Source: Venturia oleaginea
Taxonomy: Eukaryota > Ascomycota > Dothideomycetes > Venturiales > Venturiaceae
Length of the DNA: 64,000 nucleotides
NCBI GenBank assembly: GCA_013176395.1
Contig: JABMLP010000006.1
Location: forward strand, 372,001-436,000
Reading direction: 5' to 3'
Positions 54,426 to 64,000 of this stretch are shown here, piece by piece (positions within the stretch are counted from its first letter, which is position 1; each line of letters opens with the position of its first letter). The notes beneath the pieces were generated by a model. That model was not told the origin of the DNA and searched no databases. It saw only the letters and a program-made list of their open reading frames with translations. The position numbers were made by a program, and so were the translations under genes.

Positions 54426-57400
54426 ATGGCCTCTACACCAGCATTGGACCCCGCAACCGTCATCGCAGCCATCGCGTCTCCGTCAACATGCACCGCGTCA
54501 ACGATAGCAATTCTCCAACAACTCTTGAATCCAGCACTCGCCAATAAGCCAATCAGCAATGGAAAGGAAAATCCTAGAATTCGGGCCAGTCGAAAGCCTG
54601 GTACACTGGCCGTTGCCCCGAAATCGAGCGCGCTGAAGGGAAGGACCCAGCGCAAAGTCGCAAACGCGATACCTGCATCGAACGACAACCCTGAGCTCAG
54701 CCCAAGGGAGAAACTCAATTTTGCCTTTGAGGCTGTCAATGTAGCCCTGAAAAGCCTATCACACTCTCTGAAGGACAAACCAGCCCAGGCTGTGAAGACA
54801 AGGTCGCCATCCGTGCAATCCATCCGCTCATCAGCTACGAGGTCCCAAAAAACCGCAACAGATCCAAAAGCTCGACGCCCATTGAAACCTCGAGCGCCGA
54901 ACGATCAGAGGGCCATTCCTAGCTCAGATGAAGCACCAGCATCGCCAGCCCAAATCACAGCAGAATGCGCGAGAGCAGCTTTGGCACATATACGAGAGCA
55001 GAGTGGTCCGATTGGAAAGCATGAGAAGGAGTTTCAGGTCGAGAACGGAATGCTTGCACTGATCGGAAAATGCATTTCTTACGACTTGGAGGGTTTGGCT
55101 GTAAAAGAGCTTCGGATACTGAGGAGACGGCTGGCAGCATATATTGCCGAGACTGGGGAGGATCAAGGCAATGGCATCAATTCTGCTGACGGCGCAGATC
55201 CGGAGAAGGAACCAATCGCTGATCTCCTCCAATTTGAGGAGATTTCTGAGGATTCTCCGATTGTACAGCTAGTCATAGGCCACCAGCTCCATGTTGTGAA
55301 GCTTCTTATCAAATTACGACGACCAAGGACCACAGAGGCTGCTTTGAGATACCTCGACACGAATGTGCCTTCTTCTCCGCCGAACTTGCTCTTACATCAG
55401 GCGCACGATGCAAAAGTACGAAGCAAGTCAGCTCGTCAGCTTGAGATCCTTGCTCAATCATTACTTTCGATGTGTCCAAGCGTGGCAACGACAGATGATC
55501 CAGTGGCTACAAATACACGACTTAGCGTTTCCCCAGAAGCTGCATTTCAACTTCACTCTCTCGCCTTTCGAGTGCGCATTTCTTGGTGGTGCCTGGCAGC
55601 TCACAGGCCTGATGTCGAGAAGGAGCTCTGGAGCCCGCTCTGGAGAAGCTTGGTCACTTTCAGCCGAAGAGCTACTTTGGTCCCATCGCAGAAATACGAG
55701 CTGGCTGCTTCTGCCGTACGGGAGATAGAGGCTGGCCTAGAAGTTTGTCTTCGATCGACAAAGACTATGCCGTCTCCTGAGGGCACTAAGCAATTACTTC
55801 CTGCCATATATCGAACCCTGAGCCAGCTCGCTCAGGCCGCCAACCTGACTACGAAAGCCATGGAGTTGACTACTGCTCACTCACCATATAATGAAAATCC
55901 CTCTTCAATTGAGGCCGTGTTTGCAGCACGAACGATACGGTTGGCTAATATTGGCATTGCAAGTAAGGATGGGGAGGCCCTGGTCCTACAAGCCCTGAAG
56001 ACACTGTCTGGGAGTTTGAATGGGGATGCTGCAGCCATGGACAGTCTTCTTGTGGAAGTGGCCGGACTTCGTCGTGCAACATTGAAGATATTTCAAGAGG
56101 GAATTAAGGGGAAGGAAAACTCTATGCCATCTGCTCTTGGTAAATTGTGTTGCGAGACAGTGTTTGCAGCAGTTCATTTCCTGGTGCAGTACATGGAAAC
56201 CCCATTGGCCCCGGATTCTGATCAGAGGATGAAAGAACGGGTTCATGAGAAGCTGAAAACCACTGAAAAGGTCTTCAAAGTCTTTATGGAATCAGTATTC
56301 CTGTGCTGCAAGCGCTGCATTCCCATCTCTGTCTTTCCCTTCGATGCCGTCGACTCAGTCCTCCAGGATTGCGTGGCCATAATCAAGCAATTGCAACCGA
56401 GTGAAGATGTGGACGACGAACATGCCTACCAATTCCATCAACTGCTGCAATTGCCATATGTGCGGATATCTAACACCTACTACAATCTCGCTATGCAGGA
56501 GAACAAATCAGACGGGTCTTCGAGCCCTTTGGCTGCTGTGGCCTTACGAAAAAGCGTTGAGACTTTGCGTGGACGAACGGATATTGAGAGAGGAAGCGGT
56601 TTGCTTGCAATAAAATTGGAGCGCCTTTCGGCTGTGCTACACGACAGTAGGCAGTATCATGAATCCTATCGATTTATTGAAGAGACTTTGCATGAACATC
56701 TTGCAAGTGGTCTGGTTCGATCCGCAGCAGAAGAGGCTGCCAGATCATCCCTCCACGCACTCTCCCACGGCAAAGGCCCCACATCAATGCTTGCCAGAGC
56801 TCTTCGGCGATCACATCAGATCTTGCTCAAAATTGAGAATTCCAATGAGTCCGACGCCGAGGTTCTGGACGATGATAGCATGCCACTCGAAGAAAGGGGG
56901 CTTCTCTTGGAGCTACAGCTGCACATAGCTGGACAGGAGGTTTTGGGCCGGCATGTAGACGAAGCCATTCTCTCTCGAGTTGCCTACCTGGTCCATACAC
57001 TATTTGGAATCTACAACGTCGAGGACTTTCCTATACGAAGACTACGTGTCGCAGTGTTCACCTCTCGGCTTGTCACCCAGCACTCGGGCTTGTTGCACAA
57101 TGACTTAGCAATCATTCTAGATGAGTGTGCACAGCCGTTGAAGTCCTTGGGTCATGATACTGGCCTACGTCCTCAGTTTGAGCACCTCTGTGCGCTGTTA
57201 CGGGTTACCCTTGCATTCAGATCACAGCCTGTCGAGATTCATGTGCTTGAAGATTCTCTCAGAACTTGGGGATCAATTCTATACTCTTCCCAGAACATTT
57301 CAACATGTATTGATGATGTTGCAGTCTGGATCTTGCATCTAGGCCTGATATCTGACTTCTTTGAGCTACAGGGGTCCTGGCACCAGGCGATTCTGTCTCT

Positions 57401-60400
57401 AGAATTGCTTTCCAAGGCCACAGAGAAACTCTCCGTCCCAGATCCAGCAATCCTTGTCAAGAGTCTGATCCGGCAAGGCATGAGCAATCTTGCATTGGGT
57501 TATTCAGGAAAGACAGGTCATCTGCTCGAAAAGGCAAGGCTGCATCTCGACCAAGATGGAGTTGGTCCGGAGATGGTGCTCAAGTGGCACATTGCCCATG
57601 CTGAGTATCTCCTAGCAATTGGAAACGTAGAAAAATGTGGACAGACCCTCGCGCAATGTGAAGCTGTTGCGGCAGGTTCACCTGAAGTATATCAGACTTC
57701 AGGGTCCAGCGGAACAGTGTCTTCAAGAATCCGAGCAAAGCGACTTCTTGCTGACGCAGCGTACGTATACTCTATATACAGCTTGGAAAATGGCGAACAC
57801 GACGCAGCTTTCCGTTTCTCGCGCATGTGTTGTAAACTCAACCAGAGCGTTTGGACTACCATGGAAACTCAGCAGTCGTCCTCACAAGCGAGACCAACGC
57901 CTGCGGGAACAGATACAGAAGTGGATAGGCTAACGAAGAGCATGAATGGCTTATCGACCTCGATGTTCGGTCGGCCAGTTGTGGTATCGACAACGCATGC
58001 AAGCCTATGTGGACCGACTTTCTGGTCTTTGGTTCCCGCGCTGTCGAAAGGCCTTATTCAGCTGTCCGCTCTCTACCTTCATCATGGGTGTTTTATTGAA
58101 GCGACTCATAATGCATTGCAAGCAAAGAAGATTGCCGACACAGTTGCATCTCCGTCCGGCATCATCACTTGTGCGACACTACTCGCAAGTCTCTATGTCC
58201 GCAGTGGTCGCGTTGACAAAGCGCAAGAGCGGTATGACGAAGCCGCCGCCATCCTTGAGGATGTCGAATCTACGAAAGAGATGGTGCTGTATAGTTCTGT
58301 TAGTGCTATCATGTGGAGAGCAAGGGAAGAAGTTGACGATGAGATTGAATGTTGGGACGGCACTATCCAGGCGATCGACAAACTCATCAAGGATGCTTCT
58401 CACGGCGGCGAATATGCGACGACTAAATCTACCGAGGGACAATTGGTGGACAAGCTAGCTGGTCTTCAGCTTCTCCCAGACGAGGAGCCGAAGGGAGGAA
58501 CCAAGATGCGAGGTCCTGCCGCCAAACCTGTTCCCAAGCCACGGGCGACCAAGTTCACTAAATCGGCTGCGGAGCCTTTACGTTCTGCTGAAGGATGTAC
58601 CCCTTTACTTGCTCTTCGAGGCGACGTCATCCGTCAAAAGATCGCGACATTGCTGAAGAATGGAGACAATGTTGGAGCCAGCGCCCTCATGGTCGAGGCA
58701 GAAGAATGTCAGTCCTCTCAAGGAGCAAAAATCAATCATGCGACTACTAAGTTTCGCCTTCTTCTCACCGAAGCCTCCCAGCAAATTGCCTCGAACCTAA
58801 CCTTTGGCGCACTTCCGGAATCTACCATTGCACTTCCTGCTTTGGCACGATCTGAGCGACGGGCGTCACATCAACTTGATAGCTCAAATATCGCAGCTGT
58901 ACCTCAGAAGAAAGTCACTGCCCGGTCTACCAAAAAGCCGCCTATCAAGAAGACCCAGATGGCGAAGACCGACTTCGCCGTCACTCTACAAACAGCTCGC
59001 GACTGTCTTCTCAAGTACCATCGGTCGAGTCTTCGGACATCTCCCATTGATGCATTCCGAGGACTGAGTGAGCTACTTGGCGCCTCATCCATCTTGCTCT
59101 CTGCTACAGAACACATTCAGCCCAAAGGCTTTGTCCACCCTCTGTCCACCGCCTACTATCTTGACCTTCCAAGTATTCGGTCTTCGTATCTGGAGCAGTC
59201 CGTGTTGAGGATAGAAAATGAGACGGTCTCCCAGAAGGACAAGACGCTCAAGTGGCCAAATGCGGGTCAGCCTCGATTCGAGGACACCGCGCTGCTCTCG
59301 GCAACCCAATTCAATGAAGACTATGTTGACATTCTGCCTCACAACTGGACTACCATTTCTATTTCGCTGGACCAACCCAAGGGAGAGCTTTTGCTCACAA
59401 GATATCGGTGCGGACAGTCACCACTCATTCTTCGCCTTCCCATGGCCCGCCATCAATCTCGAGACCTAGACGAAGATGTCTTCAACTTCGCTGCTGGCAA
59501 ACAAGAGATTCAGGAAATCGCAGATCTCGCCAACTTCAGTGCTCATGACGCAAGAGATATGAGCAAGAAGGGCGCAAAGACTCAATGGTGGACTGAACGT
59601 GAAGCCCTAGATCTACGTCTCAAGGAGGTTCTCCTCAATATCGAGAACATTTGGCTTGGTGGCTTTCGCGGAATTTTTGCGCAAGAAAGATGTGACTCGC
59701 AAGCTCTGGCCAATTTCCAGAGCGACTTGTTCAAGATCATGGGACGACATTTGCCTTCAAGACAAGGAAGGGTCCAACCAAAGGCTATTAAACTTGATCC
59801 TCGAATCTTGGAGCTGTTCACCGGGCTCGGCGATCCAGACGAAGACGACAATGACATTGATGAAGCGCTGATGGATCTTATGTACTTTGTCGTCGACATC
59901 TTGCAATTTAATGGAGAACGTAACGCTTATGACGAGATCGGGTTTGATCCGGTATGTAAAACGTAAGCAAGCTGCTAGTCAGACTCGGACTAACATTGAA
60001 TAGATGGTCATTGAAACTATTGATGCTCTCAAAACCTACCACCGTTCTGCTGAGATCAAGGAAGAGGACACCCACACCATTCTTATTCTGGATAAATGTC
60101 TCCATGGTATTCCTTGGGAATCACTTCCCAGCCTTCGCGGTCATAGCATCTCTCGCATACCGTCCCTCGCAGCACTCCGACATCGGATCCTCATGATCGA
60201 AAAATCACGAGATGGAATGGGAGAAGCCCATGAAGGTCGCTTCTATGCCTCTCGCTCATCAGGATCATCTATTCTCAATCCGTCTGGCGACTTAAAGAGC
60301 ACGCAGGAAACTATACAACCTCTTCTTCAGACCCTTCCCCAGTCATGGACACACACACTCAGTGCCCAAGATGAACGTGGTTTCGCCAGCCTCTTAGCCA

Positions 60401-60966
60401 GCAAAGAAATCATGATGTATTTCGGCCATGGCTGTGGCTCACAATATATACGTTCTCGCGCCGTCAAGAAGCTCGCATTAGCAGAAGCTGGAAAGGTTTC
60501 GACCTGTGCTACGACATGGCTTATGGGCTGTTCTTCAGCGGTCGTCAATGAAAATGGCATCTTCGAACCAGACGGGATGGCTCTTGCATACATCACTGCT
60601 GGCGCTCCGGCAGTTGTAGGCACACTTTGGGATGTGACTGACAAGGATTGCGATCGTGCTTCTGTTAAAGCTGGAGAGCTTTGGGGATTGTGGGATATCC
60701 CAGCCGAGTCGACATTCAAGACTTTGAAAGGCAAAGGCAAGGAAGTGGAGAGTGCGAGGAATGGGAGTGTGGCCACTCGTCGAAAACTGTTCGAGAGTAA
60801 GGCTAGGGAGGATGTTAGGACCAAGAGGGGTGTTAGTCCTGAACTTGTCAAGAGGAGAATGGACCTGTCACGGGCGGTGGCGCGTGGAAGAGAAAGTTGT
60901 TACTTAAAGTATCTGAATGGGGCTGCGATGGTGACTTATGGGATCCCTGTTTATTTGAGGGATTGA
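54426..60966 (+). CDS. Separase (ESP1/BimB-type cysteine protease), 2 exons
   Basis: Exons 54426-59951 and 60004-60966, joined across a 52-nt GT-AG intron (GATCCG|GTATGT ... GGACTAACATTGAATAG|ATGGTC), give 2162 residues. The size is normal for fungal separases. Residues 1-200 are polar and possibly disordered, and the long middle is helical, as in the family's superhelical arm. The C-terminal C50 peptidase domain has the catalytic His in MYFGHGCGSQYIR (H1984) and Cys in WLMGCSSAVV (C2018), with VVGTLWDVTDKDCD after it. Separase cleaves the cohesin kleisin at anaphase once securin is destroyed. No lesion is seen, so the gene appears functional. No known gene of the pathway is adjacent. Confidence 0.96.
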
Positions 60967-61691
60967 GGGATTGAGAGAATGGGACAGCGCACTTGTGGAA
61001 TTGGCATGAAGTAGTTTGTCTGAGCGTAATATTGCTATCATTCTTGTAAGAACGACACGGTGAAGGGTTTACCGAGTGTTGAATTGTCCAAATCGTAATA
61101 CCACGAAATCACTCGATAAAACCCGCCGTCATTTTCTGAGCTCGTAGAGTCACTTCCAATCTTCCCACCTCTAACCTGCGAGCTACGCCAAAGGATCCTC
61201 CTCGAATCATTGTGCAGCGTGCAAATCGCCGACCACGTCTAGAAGAGGTTCCACGCTGGTTCGAGTCTCTCTCCTCGGTATATACGTCTGGAATGTTGGA
61301 CGAGGGTCCGGAAATCAATAACAAGATGGATGTAGCATTGAGGGCCGAGGGGAGGACAGATTGACGGTGTTTGTGCTTCTGGTAGTGAGGAGCGGGGCTT
61401 TGATTGTCATATGGAGGTTTGGAGCGGGGTTTGGAGAAGGCTATGGTTGGTTAGGGGCAGAGAGGGCGGGGGTGAGATGGGGGGGATGGGAGCCAAGGTG
61501 GCTGGGCCGGACAATGATGGTAGATACAAGCAAACCAATGGTGATGCTATAATGTCGTAAAGGCATTTATCTGCTACAGAGAAGGATCGTTTAGACGTCT
61601 GTTCGATGCAAAATTTCTCTCGTTATCTACGCCCGATATATTAGCCCCATCCTCACCAATCCTGAATTACCCCTCCTGCCGACCTCACCAT
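60967..61691. other. Convergent spacer between separase and catalase-like gene
   Basis: Holds the two 3' ends only. G-rich stretches near 61470-61510. No supported gene. Confidence 0.5.
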
Positions 61692-62705
61692 CTAAGCAGC
61701 CCTCCTCTCCCTACCACTAATCAAATACAACGCAGCTCTAAAATCCAAAATGGGATCATCACTAGCCTCAATCCCCTCAACCCTTGGAATCGGATCAAAA
61801 ATCATCTTCTTCTGCGTCTCCAAACCCTCTGCATCAACAGCATCCAACCAAATCGTCCCTAATTCAACCTTCTCCCTCTCAACAGGCCAATGAACAGTAA
61901 CATCATTAACCTCATCTCCCTCCTCCGCAACCTGCACCAACAATTTCATCCCAACAGGCCCCTGGCCAACTCTCTCTTTGATCTCCTCAACAAGATACTC
62001 GGCGCCTTTGTCTTTGGCGTCGGAGTCGGAGAGATGGGATAGTCCGGCAACAGGAACAAATTCATACCTCACAAACCTCCTCCTACCCCCCACATCAACA
62101 AACCGGAAAGCATTCAGCCCAAAATACCCCTCCATCCCGAAACTAACAGGGAAAGGCTTCGCTGCAGTCACAAATTCCATCGTGTACGGATGACTACTCA
62201 AAAACTTCTCAATGGGTGTAGGATATTCCAACCCGGGCGCCTGCGATGCCCCAAACGCTTGGAGGAATTCTCCGAATTCGGCGCCTGTGCGGACGGGGAA
62301 GTGGGGGGTCGAATGGGCTACTATATCGGTGTGTTTGCGTTTTCCGGCTGGGGTGGGTGGGTAGTTGAAGCGGAGGGCGAAGCCCTTGGGGGATGAGTTT
62401 GGGTCGTTGTCCGGGATGGCGGGGATTCCGGTGCTGGAGGAGAAACGTGCGAGGACGGTTGTTGGGTTAGAGATGTGCCAGGCTTTGCTGAGGGTGCTGG
62501 GTGGGGAGGTGGGTGTCCATGTTCCTGTTAGGACGGTGCCTTTTGCGTGGGCTGAGGGCTGTGTTAGTGGAATGGGTACTATTTGTTTGGAAAGGGTAGG
62601 TAGCTTACCTGGGCGATAACCTGGTGGTGTACCAAATGCTCCTTTGAGGAGATTTTTGACTTCGTCGGCTTTGGTGACGAGGACTTCATCTGTTGGCATT
62701 GGCAT
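61692..62705 (-). CDS. Small catalase-like heme protein (srpA-type)
   Basis: Proposed exons 62705-62609 and 62551-61692, 318 residues. The start MPMPTDEVLV is preferred to an in-frame ATG 30 codons upstream because catalase-like homology begins just after it. The 57-nt intron (GTAAGC ... CCCTCAG) is a multiple of three; splicing gives GYRPAHAKGTVLTGTW, which places the distal catalytic His as in the family. Other signs are RFSSSTGIPAIPDND and SSPKGFALRF, and a C-terminal segment FDPIPRVEGIEASDDPIL followed by RAALYLISGRERR, whose Tyr is the likely proximal heme ligand. Such proteins lack the long catalase arms and may act as peroxidases or catalases. The cellular location is not evident. Confidence 0.88.
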   Translation of the reverse strand: MPMPTDEVLVTKADEVKNLLKGAFGTPPGYRPGKLPTLSKQIVPIPLTQPSAHAKGTVLTGTWTPTSPPSTLSKAWHISNPTTVLARFSSSTGIPAIPDNDPNSSPKGFALRFNYPPTPAGKRKHTDIVAHSTPHFPVRTGAEFGEFLQAFGASQAPGLEYPTPIEKFLSSHPYTMEFVTAAKPFPVSFGMEGYFGLNAFRFVDVGGRRRFVRYEFVPVAGLSHLSDSDAKDKGAEYLVEEIKERVGQGPVGMKLLVQVAEEGDEVNDVTVHWPVEREKVELGTIWLDAVDAEGLETQKKMIFDPIPRVEGIEASDDPILDFRAALYLISGRERRAA

Positions 62706-63302
62706 TTCGAAGTATCGAAAAGGAAGAAAGTGCAAGTCAGTGAATGGAGTGATGGTAGTGGTAAGTTTCAAATGCTTGGATACGAATTGCAACACTGACC
62801 CAACTCCCGATACTTATGCAATCCCCTCCAAAGCTCCCCTATCGCTCCCTCTTAAACAGCTTGGCCATGATTGGTCAAAGCTTTACAGCTGCCTCATGCT
62901 GCCTCATGCACGTCTGCTTATTTAAGCTTACATACTCGCTTCTGGATTTGTCAACACCTTTGCAGCACATCTGATTGAGTAGCCATATTCTTCAGCTGCA
63001 AGATGGCGGGGTCAAGCTCATGAATTCTTGCTTGATGTAGGTGGCAGTTCGAATTTGGAATTGTAGCATTCTCCTTTCGAGGCTGAGGAATTTTAGATGT
63101 TTGCTTAGGCGACGTAGCCTATCATACGGGTTTGATTAGAAGACGAACATGGTACTGCGGTAGCTATTTGTAGGAGGTTGGTCTAGTCTTGTATGATTTA
63201 GTTTCATTCAATTCGTGCTTTTATTGGTACCTCAGCATTGATCTCGCCGATGGCTCGGACATCTAGCACTACCTTTGTGGGCTTCGTATACTGAGAGAAT
63301 AA
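62706..63302. promoter_or_regulatory. Upstream region of catalase-like gene and 3' flank of carboxypeptidase gene
   Basis: Both genes are on the minus strand, so this region must contain the catalase-like promoter and the carboxypeptidase 3' UTR. A direct repeat CTGCCTCATG lies near 62889-62908. A TATA-like TATTTAAG occurs at about 62920 (plus orientation). No other gene. Confidence 0.4.
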
Positions 63303-64000
63303 TTACAGAGAGTCAATATGACCTAACAGCCACTGTAGGTGACGATAACTACTTCGCGGCTGGAATTGTGGTTGCATATGTCCTATTCAATGGTCAATAT
63401 TCGACATGCCTACATGGAAAGAGAATTCATTACTCACCAGACTGGAATGTTTCCGCCCACATTAAACCACGCTCGTAATGCTGCACGCCCATGATGCCTT
63501 GACCTGGACCATCCAGTCCACCAATTCCAGAAGCCTCAAACGTGGCTTGCCATTGTAAGTCTGGTAAGGCGATGTTAATTGCAGTGGTTGGTGCCGATTG
63601 GAAGCCAAGAGCACCACCCCATGTCATGTTCTGGATGGAGAGCAGAGTCCCATTAGTGATAATCTCAAAGTCGTAGTCACCATTGGCGACTAGGACACGA
63701 TTGGTTGCTTCAATAACCTTCGGGAGGACAGATTGAATGGGGTCGAGACTGGTATCTCCAGTTCCGTAAAGGCCTCCGGCACTTCGCACGAAAACTGGGC
63801 CTGAGCATTCGGACCAGCAGAGATCTTGTGAGACTGTAGGCAAATTAGCGATAAGCCAATACTGACACCTGTTCATAGAAAAATACCGTGAATGGCAGCC
63901 TTGACATCGCTTCGGTTGAAGTATATGCCTCCCATCCCATCATATTGATACTGCAGATCACTTGGGTACGCGAGAGGATCCGAAAGAATTGGACATGTGC
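63303..64000 (-). CDS. Serine carboxypeptidase (peptidase S10), C-terminal part, cut by window edge
   Basis: Exons as read: beyond 64000 to 63887, 63833-63438, 63382-63303. The splices (CACG|GTATTT ... CTACAG|TCTCAC and TCTG|GTGAGT ... GAATAG|GACATA) keep the frame. The reading begins [20 protein letters not shown] and includes [15 protein letters not shown]. The catalytic Asp is in [15 protein letters not shown] and the catalytic His in [14 protein letters not shown]; the protein ends WLLGHIDSL. The catalytic Ser (GESYxG) and signal peptide lie outside the window. Family members are secreted or vacuolar and remove C-terminal residues. The last exon is only 26 codons and restores the His motif. 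Confidence 0.88.

Noticed and set aside
61250..61280. tRNA B-box-like GGTTCGAGTCTC
   Set aside because: No A box at the right distance and no cloverleaf or acceptor stem could be found.
62706..62795. 30-codon N-terminal extension of the catalase-like protein as a mitochondrial presequence
   Set aside because: Not Arg-rich and not clearly amphipathic, and family similarity starts after MPMPTDEV. Kept out of the model.

Overview
The window reads as a transposon-rich chromosome segment of a filamentous ascomycete (Pezizomycotina). The host genes carry short GT-AG introns of 51-60 nt with CTAAC-type branch sites. They encode a class III-like chitin synthase, a NUC-1/PHO4-type bHLH regulator and a separase. 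The mobile elements are typical fungal families: Tad-like LINE, Ty3/gypsy chromoviruses, Fot1/pogo, hAT and Tc1/mariner. Many element ORFs are broken by CAA>TAA, CGA>TGA or TGG>TAG changes, which fits RIP-like C:G>T:A mutation. The genus cannot be named from the sequence.

Layout. 1-3330: LINE on the minus strand with open ORF1 and open (edge-cut) ORF2. 3369-9693: decayed Ty3/gypsy element on the plus strand, its 5' LTR fused to an orphan Fot TIR. 9.7-13.6 kb: two Fot/pogo elements, one with a solo LTR inside its transposase, then a candidate solo LTR. 13.6-17.0 kb: gene-poor. 17064-19217: bHLH regulator. 19955-22071: Fot element with about 60-bp TIRs and a nearby solo LTR. 22.8-28.4 kb: remains of a von Willebrand A (vWA) gene split by a hAT element (8-bp TSD), which itself holds a Tc1/mariner element. 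29.2-39.2 kb: the main host gene block, with a 12-zinc-knuckle protein, a SAM methyltransferase, chitin synthase and a repeat-rich putative cell-wall protein. 39.4-54.1 kb: second transposon block with a Fot element, an LTR composite, a chromovirus, two LINE fragments, a solo LTR and two internally deleted Fot elements. 54.4-64.0 kb: separase, a small catalase-like protein and the 3' end of a serine carboxypeptidase.

The host genes do not form an obvious pathway or cluster. Their roles are phosphate regulation, RNA binding, methylation, cell-wall synthesis, mitosis, peroxide metabolism and secreted proteolysis. I see no tRNA, rRNA or CRISPR array. The most unusual signals are a pair of homologous hairpin inserts in two neighbouring introns of the chitin synthase gene (introner-like), several datable nested insertions, and an LTR composite with a shared outer TSD. 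I did not find a clearly new biological system. Splice sites were placed by eye from consensus signals and reading-frame continuity.
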